DNA from: Cytidiella melzeri
Taxonomy: Eukaryota > Basidiomycota > Agaricomycetes > Polyporales > Irpicaceae
Reading direction: 5' to 3'
Assembly: GCA_022592445.1 (NCBI GenBank)
Contig: JABYQR010000515.1
Location: 1 to 24,439, forward strand
DNA: 24,439 nt
This document shows positions 1 to 9,125 of the stretch, one piece after another. The translations under genes and the position numbers were made by a program. The notes under the pieces were generated by a model. That model was not told where the DNA came from and did not search any database. It worked only from the letters and a program-made list of their open reading frames with translations. Numbering within the stretch: the stretch's first letter is position 1; every line of letters begins with the position of its first letter.

Positions 1-127
1 GAAGCATCACTGTGCTGTGGTGATAGAGGTCTTCTACCCGTCTACAGGGATTCAGCAGAATTGCCCCGATTGTCTAGTCAGAAGGATGCTAGGAAGTTTC
101 TCCCCTTCTGGTGTCGTTGACTCGACG
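1..127 (-). other. 3' non-coding tail of retroelement A after pol
   Basis: This lies downstream of the last pol-frame stop at 128-130. I see no LTR start (the family's LTR begins TGTCATGGATGG) and no gene in it. A short purine-rich run on the minus strand near 93-110 could belong to a polypurine tract, but the LTR that should follow is not present in the window. Confidence 0.4.
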
Positions 128-1056
128 TTACCCGTCAGTGTGATGTTCTTGAGATATCCAGACCGATGTGTTTGCCTTCATCCCAGCTAAGATCGTATGT
201 AGATGGATAGATCGTGCGAAGGAAAGCGGGGTCGGTCTGGGTATTGAATTCCCGAAAGTGCGAGCGGAGATCCGCGAAGAGTGAAGCTTTGATGACCCGG
301 GGCGCTCCGGGGTTTGCTTTGTAGAGTCGTCAATTGCTTCTTGACTATTCTCGAGGTTTCAACCGGTTCCAGCTATTGTGTCCGTCTGAATACCCTTCCC
401 ATTTGACAAGGAATTGCAATTTCTTCCAACGTCCGTGTAGCCTGCTGTCTAGCACCTTTTTCGACGATGTACTGTTCTTCTCCTTCTATGACGATAGGAT
501 CAGGAGGTGGAGGTACATCTTTGCCGTTGTCGTGCCAGGGACTTAGACGGTTGATGTGGAAGACGGGGTGGATTCGGAGATAGCTGGGTAGATCAAGTTT
601 GTAATCGAGATCGCCAATGCGTTCGATGACCTTGTACGGGCCGAGCTGTCGAGGACCGAGTTTAGGGGTAGCCTGATGAATCTGGACGTTCTTAGCGTTT
701 AGCCAGACCATGTCCCCTACTTGGAAGACGCGTGGAGAACGCTTCTCAGACTCGTAAAGTTGCTTCATCTTTTCTTTGCTTAGACGAAGAGCTGCTTCGG
801 TCTCCTTTCGTACTCGAGCCATATTATCAAGGCGCTCATCGAGTGAAGGGATATTGCTTCGCTTGCCACTGGTATGGTGAAGTCGGGCGATATCCATAGA
901 TGACTTCAAACGGTGTTTGGGAGTTACCCGCGTGTACTCGCGAGTTGAGTGCAAACTCAGCCGCCGGTAGATGATCGACCCAGTCGTCTTGTCGTTGCTG
1001 ACAGAATAGACGCAGATACTGTTCAATATCCTGGTTTTTGCGTTCGACTTTGCCAT
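128..1056 (-). pseudogene. Retroelement A integrase C-terminus: GPY/F module and chromodomain (frameshifted)
   Basis: On the minus strand the integrase tail continues with a basic linker, a GPY/F module (LGPYKVIERIGDLDYKL, about 590-645) and HPVFHINRL, as in Ty3/gypsy integrases. A chromodomain follows: YIVEK lies in one frame near 455-470 and FLVKWEGYSDGHNSW in another near 375-420, separated by a run of five A on the minus strand. Two more one-base shifts near 352-372 lead to a helix beginning ENSQEAIDD and a short tail ending at the TAA at 128-130. Chromodomains of this kind direct integration to marked chromatin. The copy as read is broken; the indels could be decay or assembly error in homopolymers. 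Confidence 0.82.
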
Positions 1057-2437
1057 TTCCTTGCGGATGATAGGCGGTCGTAAAACCAGTCTCTATGCCC
1101 AGGCGGTGATAGAGCGCACGCATGAAGCGCGCTGCAAACTGGGGTCCTCGGTCAGAGAACACTTCTTGGGAATGCCGTGAAGTCGGAATACTTCTTTGTA
1201 ATGTAGATCGGCAATCCCTCAGCGTTAACCTTAGTGTAGTAGGGATGATGTGCGTTTGATCGGAGTAATGGTCGACGTAGACCGCGATCGAATCGAATCC
1301 CTTAGAGGGTGGCAGCTGAGTGATGAGATCTACTCCGACGTGTTCCCAAGGTCCGGCCGGAGTTTCCTGAGGCTGTAGTACTGCTTTAGGGTGTGGAGCT
1401 GACTTGTAGCGTTGGCAGCGATCACAACCTAGTACGTAAGTCTCGATGAAGGCATTCATCTTCGGCCACCAATAGTGTCGTGAGACTAGCTCTATGGTGC
1501 CGTGTTTGCCCGGATGACCAGCCGCGGGTGTGTCATGGCAAGATTTGACGATTTCATGACGGAGCTCTTTGTTGTTAGGGATGTAGAGTTTTCCCTTGTA
1601 ATAGATGAGCCCGTCACTCTCTTCCCATTCGAGTAAACCGCCGACAAGTTTGCGAGGACCCTTTTTGCGAAGGGTAGCGAGAGCTTGTGCGACTTCTGCT
1701 TCTTGCTCCGTGCATTCTCGGATCTTTGATTCGAGTGGAGAAGCAGTGGCGAGCGCACTGGTAGCGAGGATCCGGAAGTGTTCCGGTTTCAGTACCACCT
1801 GATCCTTGTTGTCTTCTTCGTCCGTGACAGCGTGAGAGTGAAGACGAGAGAGGGGATCAGCATGTATCATGGTACTACCGGGCTTGTGTACCAACACAAA
1901 GTCGAAGTCAGCCAAGAGTAATGACCAACGTGCTTGACGTCGAGTGAGGTGTTGCGCAGTCTTCCAGTACTGCAGGTTTGCGTGATCTGTCCAGATCTCA
2001 AACGGTTCCTTGAGCCCCTCAAGGTAGTGGCGCCAATCTTTGAGAGCTTCGGTGATGGCTAACATCTCCCGATCAAAGATTTCGTAGTTACGTTCTGCTT
2101 CAGTCATAGATGCGGACCGGTAGGCGATAGGGTGGTAGAATCCATCTTCCTTCGATTTCTGGGAGATGATTCCACCGGTCGCATAGCCCGAGGCATCGAC
2201 TTCTAGACGTGTAGGGAGTTCAGGGTCCCAGACTGCCAAGATAGGCTTAGTGGTAAAGGCCTTCTTTAGCAACGTGAAGGCAGTCTCTTGTGCTGGACCC
2301 CAGACGAACGGTACGTCCTTCTTAGTCAGGTCGTGTAGAGGCCGTGCGTGCTTTGAGAAGTCTTGAATGAAGCGGCGGTAGAAGTTGGCAACCCGATGAA
2401 TCCTCTGACTTCTTTGAGGTTCTTGGGTGTGGGCCAC
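836..2437 (-). pseudogene. Retroelement A RT thumb, RNase H and integrase core
   Basis: This is a 533-codon open frame, with the first ~15 codons out of phase. It holds the end of RT (ANFYRRFIQDFSKH), RNase H with VDAS, FDREML, WTDHANL and HADPLSR acidic motifs (residues 81, 124, 151, 194), and integrase. The integrase zinc-binding HHCC is at H301, H308, C338 and C341. The catalytic triad is D370 (GVDLI), D429 (SDRGPQF) and E465 (KVERKNQ), giving the expected D-X35-E spacing. Residues about 401-424 (1165-1240) are scrambled by small indels that together restore frame. The last ~25 codons near 836-885 are again out of phase with the following chromodomain part. Confidence 0.9.
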
Positions 2438-2691
2438 GTAGAAACTGCTTGGACTTTGACAGGGTCCATAGCTACTTCGCCGGCGCGAATGATCAATCCA
2501 AGGTACTCGATCTCAGATTTCTCAAACTCGCACTTTTCCGGACGAAGATACAGATCGTGCTGCTGAAGTCGCTCGAGGACTTCATGAACAACCTTGCGGT
2601 GCTCTGTCAGGTTGTTGCTCCAGATCAAGATGTCATCTAGATAGACAGCCACCTTGCCCTCGGCCACGAGGTCGGCGAAGATGTTGTCCAT
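2326..2691 (-). pseudogene. Retroelement A reverse transcriptase palm with YLDD
   Basis: The frame carries VAVYLDDILIWSNN, the RT active-site YxDD box at about 2632-2643, followed by EYLGLII and the connection VRGFIG. It continues the RT domain of 2691-3914 after a one-base loss near 2725-2730 (after FFGLT), and shifts again near 2393 into the RNase H frame. The two aspartates of YLDD are intact; the breaks alone inactivate this copy as read. Confidence 0.88.
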
Positions 2692-3914
2692 CAGAGCTTG
2701 GAAGGTAGCGGGTGAGTTGTGAGACCGAAGAACATGACTTTAGGTTCGAAGAGTCCTCGGTTGGTAACGAAAGCCGCTTTGTACTCATCTCCTTCTTTGA
2801 TGCGGACATTGTGATATCCCCAACGAACATCGAATTTGGTGAAGATCTTTGCACCCTTGAGCTTGTTGATGATGTCGGTGGCAAGCGGTAGAGGGTAGCG
2901 GTTTTTCACAGTGATGTCGTTGAGTTTTCGATAGTCCTGAATAAGTCGGAGTTTGTTATCCTTCTTTTTGATGAAGAAGACCGGAGAAGCCATCGGAGAC
3001 TTAGAAGGCGTAATGTAACCTTTTGATAGGTTCTCCTGAATGAACTTGTCAAGCTCGGCTTGTTCGTTCAGGGGCATAGGGTAAACTTTCGATTTGATGG
3101 TCTCAGGAGCGTCTGGTTTGAGATCAATCGAATGGTCCCAGGGCTGATGCTGGGGTAGCCGATTAGACTCTTCCTCAGAGAAGACTTTAGCATGTCGGTG
3201 ATACTCTGATGGAACAATGTCTTCGAAGGAGCGCTGAGCTTTAGCTTCGTTTGCTTCGGCAGCAAGCTTGGTAGAATAGGTGAAGCCGGCCATACACCAG
3301 ACTTCGTCAGTGGTGTCTTGGATAATACCGGCTTTGACCCACTGCCTACGTTCTTTGCGATTACCGTCAACCTTCTGGAAAGGTTCATCAGGAGATTCTT
3401 CCGAGCCGCTCGGAATTGTCATTTCTCCTTTTTCCCAGTTAACGGTAGGGTTTACGCGTTTGAGCCATGGTAGCCCAAGAATAACGTCTTCTGGACCTAA
3501 GTCCGTGACGAGAAACTCTGCCTTTTCTGTGTGGTCTCCAACTGTAAGTGTGAGGCGCACGAAGTGTGTTAATCCGCCCGCTTTGTTCTTAGTTCCGTCA
3601 ATGTTGTGTAATGAGATGATCCTTTCAAGAGGGTGTTGGATAATCTTATGCTTTTTGACGAACTGGTGACTGATGAACAAAGCCGTGGCTCCTGAGTCAA
3701 TCATAGCAGGAACACGGATGCTTCTATTGAGACCTTTGACTAGTACATGTACACGGAAATGAGAAGATAACCGATCTAGCGACGAGATAGTACATGAAGA
3801 GATAACAGACGACGGGCACGGAGTTGCTATGGTACACGAAGATGACGAGGTAGAAGACGAGGACGGGGTATCGGGGGGACTCGCAGCTGCGGCTTTGTCA
3901 CGAGTCCGTTTCAA
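2691..3914 (-). pseudogene. Retroelement A aspartic protease and N-terminal reverse transcriptase
   Basis: The frame opens at TTG right over the gag stop, in the -1 frame relative to gag, with a Ser/Thr-rich linker. A retropepsin domain follows: the active-site IDSGAT is at residues 72-77 (about 3686-3701) and the flap-side VILGLPWL about 90 residues later. RT then begins with VYPMPLNEQAELDKFI, SPVFFIKKKD, RLIQDYRKLND and the first catalytic aspartate in FDVRWGYHNV, ending at FFGLT before a one-base frameshift. The lack of an ATG at the frame start fits expression as a gag-pol product by -1 frameshifting. Confidence 0.88.
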
Positions 3915-3920
3915 AAAACC
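3911..3920 (-). promoter_or_regulatory. Possible -1 recoding site at gag/pol junction of element A
   Basis: On the minus strand gag ends GTT TTT TGA and the protease frame reads TTG AAA CGG, one base back. The T6 run directly before the stop allows a -1 slip. The sequence GGTTTTT..GANACGGRCT is shared with element B at 7669-7687, where the slippery heptamer is canonical. The exact T count in A is uncertain because this copy has several homopolymer-length differences. Confidence 0.5.
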
Positions 3921-5153
3921 GCGTTGATTTTGGCTGCCATCTCATCCATTTGCTTTTTCTGGATGTCCAGCATGTCCTTGAGAGCAGCAATCTTAGCATC
4001 CTTGTCATTGGATGCGTCTTGCTTTGGCGCAGTAGTGGTCGACGAGGTCGACGAGGTCGCAGCGACTTTTTGCCCCTTAGGGACACCTTGAAGCCGTTTC
4101 AGGCAAACTGCCCCCCAGTGACCCGTACCACCGCAGTGGTTGCAGACCGGGTCATCGGGGTGCTTGAGTCCCTCTTCTTGTGACTCTCAGATCCGCAAAC
4201 CGAGCAGCGCTTGCTCATCTCCTTCTTCCATTTCTGGAAGATCTCCTGTTTGCCTAGACCCGCAAAGAGCGAGTCGAACGAGGCGGAGAAACGGGATGCG
4301 TCGATCTCCATTGCATTGGGGTCGCGGAACGCTTGCTGGTGGGACTTGCCATGTCCCGAGGAACTGTCTACCATGACCTTCCCAGTGCTGTTGCGTAGAT
4401 CGGCCAGCTGAGCATCTACTGCCTTGCACTGGTCCTTCAGTGCATCGTAGGTTGTGGCGCGGGTCTGGAAATAAGAGACGCGCTGAAGGTATTCCGTACT
4501 CAAGCTCGACTTGAGACGGTCGAAAAGGTCCTGCTGGCTCCAGCCAGTGCGAGGGGCCCAGGTCTCGAACTCCGAGATGTGGGCGGCGAATGTTTTGTTA
4601 CCCTGCTTCATGCCGGTAACCTTAGTCTTGGCCTCCATGACCGCGTCAATAGGCTCAAACTTTGCCTTGAAGGCCTCGATGAACGTGTCCCAGTCATTTC
4701 CAAATGCTGGTTTGCTATTGGCTAGCTCCTCGATGTGAGGACGAGCCCAATCAGCTGCGTCTTCCTGCATGAAGGACAGGGCGCTTGTGATGAGTTTATG
4801 AGGATCAAAGATCCTCGCGCCGTTGTTGTCCACCCGGACCTGGCCTTGCGCGTCTTGCTGGAAGAACGCCTTGCCCTGATTCTGAGCCCAGACGATGAAA
4901 GCATGCCGGAAAGTCTTGCTTCGACGACGTTTTTCCCTTAAAAGAGACGGGCTTCTCGACAATACTCCGTTCTCGGGACGTATGCGTGGCCGCGGCGACG
5001 GCTGGTGCCTGAACGGCTGCCAAAGCAGCCACTTGATTGGTGAGGTCAACCATCCTCTGTGACAGGACGCCCAGTATATTTAGGACGTCTTGCTGGCTCA
5101 AATTGCAACTGGGGCAGCTGGAGCAGCGGGGCAGCGGGCTGGTTGGGGTCCAT
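3911..5153 (-). pseudogene. Retroelement A gag (nucleocapsid with zinc knuckles), frameshifted
   Basis: The start is ATG at 5153 (MDPNQPAA), matching the intact copy at 23350. Compared with that copy, A has single-base losses near 5131 and 5103 (N-terminal Pro/Ala stretch), two near 4910-4925, and one near 4157. These split the capsid region into frames at 4805-5242 and 4099-5049. The capsid core (DWARPHIEEL, FIEAFKAKFEPIDAV, FAAHISEFETW) is typical of Ty3/gypsy gag. Two zinc-knuckle modules follow (CSVCGSESH and CNHCGGTGHWGAVC), the second in another frame. The C-terminus is a predicted coiled coil (IAALKDMLDIQKKQMDEM) ending at the TGA at 3911-3913. Confidence 0.85.
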
Positions 5154-5269
5154 GTCTTCTTTGGTGATGAGTCGTCGATTTTCTTAGTAGAAGTGGTCGT
5201 CTGTGACCGCGCTCGAATCAAAGAAGTGGATGCAATTATCACAAATTGTGGCAGGCAAAACTTTCTGGA

Positions 5270-6001
5270 CTATCTAATCCAGTCGAAGTAGCTATCTCTA
5301 TTGACTATGTTAAGCTGGGCAAGAACTTTGCTATAATTCTTGCGAAGCTGTTTAAACGAGATCTTCCCAATTGCCTTGCAACCCCAGTCTAGAAGTTGCC
5401 ACTCGCGGTCTGCTGTGACTGGCGCGAGTTCGTCAAGTCGATTGAGGAAGCGGTTGACTTTATTGACGAGGTGAAGCAGAGCGCGGCGGTGGTCGGGGTC
5501 CGCGCAATGGAGAAGTTCTTGAAGCTCAGTGAGAGCTTGTAGTCGTGTGTGGACAGCGGTGAGCTTAGGCTTGAAGATGCCTATGAGGTCGACTGATGAC
5601 AACTTTTTGAAATCAAGGAGTACCGGTTTTGGTGCAGCGGGAGCGGGAGTGGGTGCAGGGAGCTTGGAAAGCCGCTCAGAGAGTGTGGGCTTGTGGATAC
5701 GTTGCTCTGCTAAGGTGCGAGCACGTTCTTCGGCAACGCGTTCTCCGTATGCTCTGGCAGAAGCGCGAAGTTGTCGATTTTCCTCGTACGAGGGGACGGT
5801 GAGAGTGATGCCTTTCACTGGCGGTTTCTTGGAGACGTAGTCGGCAACGGCGACCAGGTCTTTGTCAGACCAGCGATGAGGTTGACCGCTCTTTCGCTTG
5901 GCAGCGAGAGCGTCAAAGAAGGAAGGCGGGAGGCACCTCTTGAGCTGAGGCTCGTTGGTAGTGAGGTCCTTAGACAAACGGGTGCGCGTGTCCTTAGGCA
6001 C
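5270..6001 (-). CDS. Leader (pre-gag) ORF of element A, 243 codons, no ATG; unknown family
   Basis: An open frame lies between the LTR and gag, identical base for base to that of element D (22502-23233). The reading frame has no methionine codon; it is taken here from GTG because similarity to element B begins at Val-Pro-Lys-Asp. The N-terminal part is basic and has PPSFFDALAAKR and RWSDKDLVAVADYVSKKP. A Pro/Ala hinge (PAPTPAPAAPKP, ~115-126) leads to a helical C-terminal part with LDFKK, IFKPKLTAVHTRLQAL, LLDWGCKAIG and FKQLRK. Element B encodes the same landmarks with different residues, which argues for selection on protein. I do not recognise the family. A SANT/Myb-like N-terminal fold is only a weak guess. 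The stop is 116 nt before the gag ATG. Confidence 0.68.
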   Translation of the reverse strand: MPKDTRTRLSKDLTTNEPQLKRCLPPSFFDALAAKRKSGQPHRWSDKDLVAVADYVSKKPPVKGITLTVPSYEENRQLRASARAYGERVAEERARTLAEQRIHKPTLSERLSKLPAPTPAPAAPKPVLLDFKKLSSVDLIGIFKPKLTAVHTRLQALTELQELLHCADPDHRRALLHLVNKVNRFLNRLDELAPVTADREWQLLDWGCKAIGKISFKQLRKNYSKVLAQLNIVNRDSYFDWIR

Positions 6002-6140
6002 TAGACAACGCAGGGGGATTCAAACGGTCGACGTAAGTGGTAGCTCAACGGTATGATGAGACCGGAGACGTACTCGTCAAACAGGAATAAACTTTTGTAA
6101 ACGGTGGGGGAGGAGATATAAACCCAGGGGTTACACAACG

Positions 6141-6150
6141 ATCTCGACCT
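6141..6150 (-). other. Primer-binding site of element A (self-priming type)
   Basis: Two bases after the LTR end the minus strand reads AGGTCGAGAT, the exact complement of the predicted first ten transcript bases ATCTCGACCT (6366-6357). It has no TGG of a tRNA 3'-CCA primer. This is the arrangement known from Tf1, where the RNA 5' end primes reverse transcription. Confidence 0.75.
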
Positions 6151-6268
6151 AATGACACGGAGACAGGGCTCGACGTGACAAACAGGGACACGATGTGGAT
6201 GACGACGAGGAGGTGGTGGCAGGCGTGAAGCACAATGCGTTCACCAGCTATCAAACTTATTCAGAAAT

Positions 6269-6336
6269 CTAGCCCAGTAAAGACCAAGTTAGTATTGGGT
6301 ACTACCAGCTATGTAGTACAGAGGGGGTTTGCTTAC
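6269..6336 (-). other. Putative 68-nt intron in LTR A
   Basis: On the minus strand GTAAGC at 6336 and TACTAAC about 20 nt before the terminal AG at 6269 look like a fungal intron. The last 20 nt of the intron repeat exactly the 20 nt before it (6337-6356), so splicing leaves one copy. The same layout is in D, in the solo LTR and, with different sequence, in B. Confidence 0.5.
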
Positions 6337-6365
6337 CTAGCCCAGTAAAGACCAAGAGGTCGAGA

Positions 6366-6400
6366 TGGGGGCTAGGAGCGTACATGTAGCAGTATATATA
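6366..6400 (-). promoter_or_regulatory. LTR A core promoter: TATA box and predicted start site
   Basis: TATATATA starts at 6400 on the minus strand. The self-priming decamer starts 34 nt downstream at 6366, so the transcript start predicted from self-priming falls at a normal TATA distance. Confidence 0.65.
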
Positions 6401-6650
6401 GACTTCAGGGACCTGCGCACAGACCATGTTGAGGGCAGGCTTTGCAAGAAGCCGTGTGAACGAAGAACAAAAGAACTACCTAAAGGAGAACAATAGCTAT
6501 TGTCTAGACCTTGCCAAGAACTCTACTCGTGAGAGAATCTATCTAAAAGGAGACCAACTATTGTATTCCATTCCCACACCTGTGAGAACATCCTTCCATA
6601 AAGAGAACAATAGGGAAAGAACAATAAGGAGCCCATGTGAACGGTATCTA

Positions 6651-6658
6651 TGACGTCA
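6651..6658. promoter_or_regulatory. ATF/CREB-type palindrome TGACGTCA in LTR U3
   Basis: The full CRE palindrome is present here and at the same place in the solo LTR (12937-12944), the truncated LTR (19145-19152) and LTR D (21845-21852). In fission yeast the related Tf elements respond to stress through Atf1-type factors; a similar role here is inference. Confidence 0.4.
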
Positions 6659-6910
6659 AACCCTAGCTATGGGCTGAGTCATGTGCTTGTAGCCATGTGG
6701 TCTTACTTAAGCTAAGTCACATGCCAGTGTGACGTAGTAGCAAGTAATGTGACCGTGTGGAGCGTCTAAGCCACGTGATACGGGCGCTTTAATAGACGTG
6801 CAAAGGAGTTTATGCAGAGAGAATTGAAACTAGGTTGTAGCCCGGAGTTTTACAGATAAAAACAAGAGGTAAATTGCGAAAATTAAGGGCTAGTCAGGCC
6901 ATCCATGACA

Positions 6911-7664
6911 CCTTCTTGTACCATGGGTGTAGGGCGTGTGCGTAGAATGCGTCGGGGAGTTCCTTTTCCACCGAGCTGAGTAGTGGCCTGTGCCTGTAAC
7001 TTCGGCAATTTGGTTACATCCAAACTTCCTGAACCTTCCGGGGTCTCCTCGAGGTCTTCCTCAGCCTCCTCCGTATCCACCGGCAAGTACGGAAGTTGTT
7101 CCACAACTTTCCGCAATCCTGGGGTCTTCTTCTTCCGTTTAGGCTCAGCTGTTCTCTCAGCTGCAGCCTCCTTTGCTGCCTCAACCCGTTCCCTGGGCTT
7201 ACATGCATCAGGACATCCATCCATCCTGATGATGCCTTCGTACCAATCAATGGTGGGGTTGTGATACTGCAACCAATCAATTCCTATGATCACGTCTTCC
7301 GGCCCAGTATCAGTGACCGTGAAGATGGTCCTTTCCTCGTGGTCTCCTATCCTCATATTGAGAATGGCAACCTCATCAATAGCCCCATCTCGATTTGGGG
7401 TTCCGTCTATGTTGTACACTGGAATGGGTTGTTTCAACTTCCGGGTCCTAATACGGTGCTCTCGAACAAACCGTTTATGAATGAATAGTGTCGAGGCTCC
7501 ACTATCAATCATAGCTGCGACTTCTTTAGATCTCCGCACTCCTGAAACTGTGATTGGTACATGAAAGTCTTCGGATTCAGAGCCAGTCTCTAGTACATCA
7601 GATGCGAGTATGGAAAATCTATTAGTACATGGTAAATGTGGGGCGCGTGCTTGCGCAGCTCAAA
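6911..7664 (-). pseudogene. Retroelement B aspartic protease, interrupted by element A
   Basis: A retropepsin domain has AAMIDSGASTLF as active site (near 7500-7512) and VIIGIDWL about 85 residues on, then a charged Lys/Glu-rich spacer. The frame is -1 relative to gag B. It is open from about 7664, after an in-frame TGA six codons past the slippery site, and has no good ATG start. The last B codons are at 6911; the following eight codons and the stop belong to the A LTR. RT is therefore missing from this piece. Confidence 0.85.
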
Positions 7665-7676
7665 TCACAGCCCGTA

Positions 7677-7686
7677 TCAAAAACCC
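7677..7686 (-). promoter_or_regulatory. Slippery heptamer GGGTTTT at gag stop of element B
   Basis: In the gag frame the minus strand reads G-GGT-TTT-TGA, a canonical X-XXY-YYZ -1 slippery site (compare GGGTTTA of yeast L-A virus) directly before the gag stop. Protease lies in the -1 frame, which here meets a TGA after six codons, probably decay. I did not test for a downstream pseudoknot. Confidence 0.55.
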
Positions 7687-8729
7687 TCCTCAAGTCTCTT
7701 TTTGAGGTCGGCATTCTCCGCCTTCAACTTTTCCAGCTCTCCAAGTATTGCGTTAAGGGTTACTTCTGACACCCCTGACGGAATGGGCTCTCCTGGTTTC
7801 TTTCCTTCGACTTTAGACGTTGAGGCCTCTGCATTGGTAGCAGCTACACGTGGTCCACGAGGAGGTGGATGAGGAACTGCAGGCTTGGTGCACGTGCGTG
7901 CAATTTGACTGGGATCCGTTTTAAGTTCCTGGCAGTTATAACACCGCCGACCTTGTTGCAACTTGGAGGCGTCAACTTCCATAGGAACCGGACCGTTGGG
8001 AGTGCGAGGGACCGGAGTAAACCAGGGCTGAGATACGGTGGGCTTTGACGCAGTTGACGAAGGAGTAGAAGGCACTTTTCTCTCCGTTGTTTCCCATATG
8101 CGGGCATACGCAGCTGCCATCTTGAGAGACCTGTCAATCCACCCCTGATAGTTTGTTGGCGGAGCTTCAGCAGTTGCCAATCTACAATAGATGTACTCTG
8201 GGAGACCCTTGATGAAGCGGATCTCCTTGTCCTTGTCGCTTAATCCGGAGATGCGACCCAAGTAGGATTGGAAGTCTGTGACATATGTTCCTACGTCACG
8301 CGCGTTCTTCTCCTTCTTCTCAGCTCCACAGAGCTTCTCCGATTCTCGGATGGCAGTATCTTCGGGCATTGCATCGCCGAGATACTTTTTGAGCTCGGTT
8401 TTGAACTTAGCCCACGTGTCAAGATTGGCCGGCAAGTCACCATCGTGGTCAGCCATGTGATCTGTGACTGGTATTGCCCATTGGGCAGCTTTCTCCAACA
8501 GACGGTAGATGGCCGTCAGGACCTTGGTTTTCTCGTCAGTGATACTGGCAGTCACCCAGTAAGCCTCACACTGGGACAGAAAACGTTCCAGGTCACAACC
8601 ATGTTTGCCCTTGTATCTGTCGGGCTTGGAGTCATTGTTGTTGACCGTAACCTGCGGTCTGGGCATTTCTTGTGCAACTGCAGCTACAATGGCTGCAACC
8701 AGGGCGGGGTCTACTGCTGGGGTTGTCAT
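7677..8729 (-). CDS. Retroelement B gag (capsid/nucleocapsid)
   Basis: The first in-frame ATG is at 8729 (MTTPAVDPALVAA), giving 350 aa; the frame is open without ATG back to 8996. An Ala-rich N-terminus is followed by a capsid-like region (DRYKGKHGCDLERFLSQCE, WAKFKTELKKYLGD, FQSYLGRISGLSDKDKEIRF), as in Ty3/gypsy gag. The zinc knuckle is aberrant: CYNC is followed by 13 residues and TC, with no histidine. The C-terminus is a short coiled coil (LEKLKAENADLKKRLEE) and ends GGT TTT TGA. It precedes protease in the -1 frame, so a gag-pol fusion would need recoding. Confidence 0.85.
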   Translation of the reverse strand: MTTPAVDPALVAAIVAAVAQEMPRPQVTVNNNDSKPDRYKGKHGCDLERFLSQCEAYWVTASITDEKTKVLTAIYRLLEKAAQWAIPVTDHMADHDGDLPANLDTWAKFKTELKKYLGDAMPEDTAIRESEKLCGAEKKEKNARDVGTYVTDFQSYLGRISGLSDKDKEIRFIKGLPEYIYCRLATAEAPPTNYQGWIDRSLKMAAAYARIWETTERKVPSTPSSTASKPTVSQPWFTPVPRTPNGPVPMEVDASKLQQGRRCYNCQELKTDPSQIARTCTKPAVPHPPPRGPRVAATNAEASTSKVEGKKPGEPIPSGVSEVTLNAILGELEKLKAENADLKKRLEEGF

Positions 8730-9125
8730 TGTGACAGGTGTGGGATTGGTGGGGATGACTGTGGGTGCTTCAGGAGTTACCGGTGAGATTTCCGGTATGG
8801 TTTTGGGGATGATGAGAACAGGGGCAGCAGTGGTGGTTTCCAGTAAAACTGCTGTGACTAAACTGGTATCAAGTTCTGGAACTTCGACTTCTCCAGAAAC
8901 TTCAACAATCAACGGTATTTGACTGCTATCGCAGGCTACGTATCCAGAGTATTGTTGTCCTTCTCTGAAATGACGAGATACTACAAACTTTTGGTTTCAA
9001 TTTGGACACGGCTGTTGTTCGCAGACTTCAATATACACGTGGTCTTCTTCATTATTGTGACAATCCTGAAGATTGTCGGGATTGAAGACGTGGAATAGAT
9101 TATCGCACTTAATGATGGCTATCTA
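8730..9125 (-). other. Element B leader between leader ORF and gag
   Basis: This 396-nt spacer contains the only ATG on the sense strand between the predicted transcript start and gag (9052-9050), opening a 23-codon frame that ends at 8981. From 8996 to 8730 the gag frame is open without ATG, so gag may have a non-AUG N-terminal extension of up to 89 residues. No other gene is seen. Confidence 0.5.

Larger units (their letters stand above)
1..6910 (-). mobile_element. Retroelement A: Ty3/gypsy chromovirus (Tf1/sushi-like), 3' end outside window
   Basis: Reading on the minus strand, this holds a 5' LTR, a self-priming site, a leader ORF, gag with zinc knuckles, aspartic protease, RT, RNase H, integrase and a chromodomain, in the order of Ty3/gypsy (Metaviridae) elements. 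The C-terminal chromodomain and self-priming signal point to the Tf1/sushi group. No 3' LTR is seen before base 1. Many single-base indels break gag and pol, while the LTR and leader look intact. It is inserted into element B, whose protease frame runs straight into the A LTR. Element D at 21594-24439 is a second copy in the opposite orientation. Confidence 0.93.
6153..6910 (-). repeat. 5' LTR of element A (758 bp)
   Basis: It begins TGTCATGG at 6910 and ends CGTGTCA at 6153 on the minus strand. The ends are set by comparison with the LTR of D (21594-22350) and the solo LTR (12686-13441), whose homology stops at the same bases. U3 carries TGACGTCA (6651-6658) and CACGTG (6772-6777), followed by TATATATA. 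The flank at 6911 is element B protease sequence. Confidence 0.92.

Noticed and set aside
5529..5840. Antisense frame of 103 codons, repeated at 22663-22974
   Set aside because: It is a shadow of the leader ORF; the two copies are identical DNA, so they are no independent support.
6036..6055. tRNA D-arm-like sequence (TGGTAGCTCAACGGTA) in the element A leader, also in D
   Set aside because: No matching anticodon and T arms follow at the right spacing, so no cloverleaf; it is not the primer site either.
6426..6653. 75-codon antisense frame in LTR U3, open also at 21850-22077 and 12929-13168
   Set aside because: The LTR copies are too alike for openness to be evidence, it is frameshifted in the truncated LTR, and it shows no protein features.
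8268..8786. 172-codon plus-strand frame
   Set aside because: Antisense of intact gag B, with no protein features of its own.
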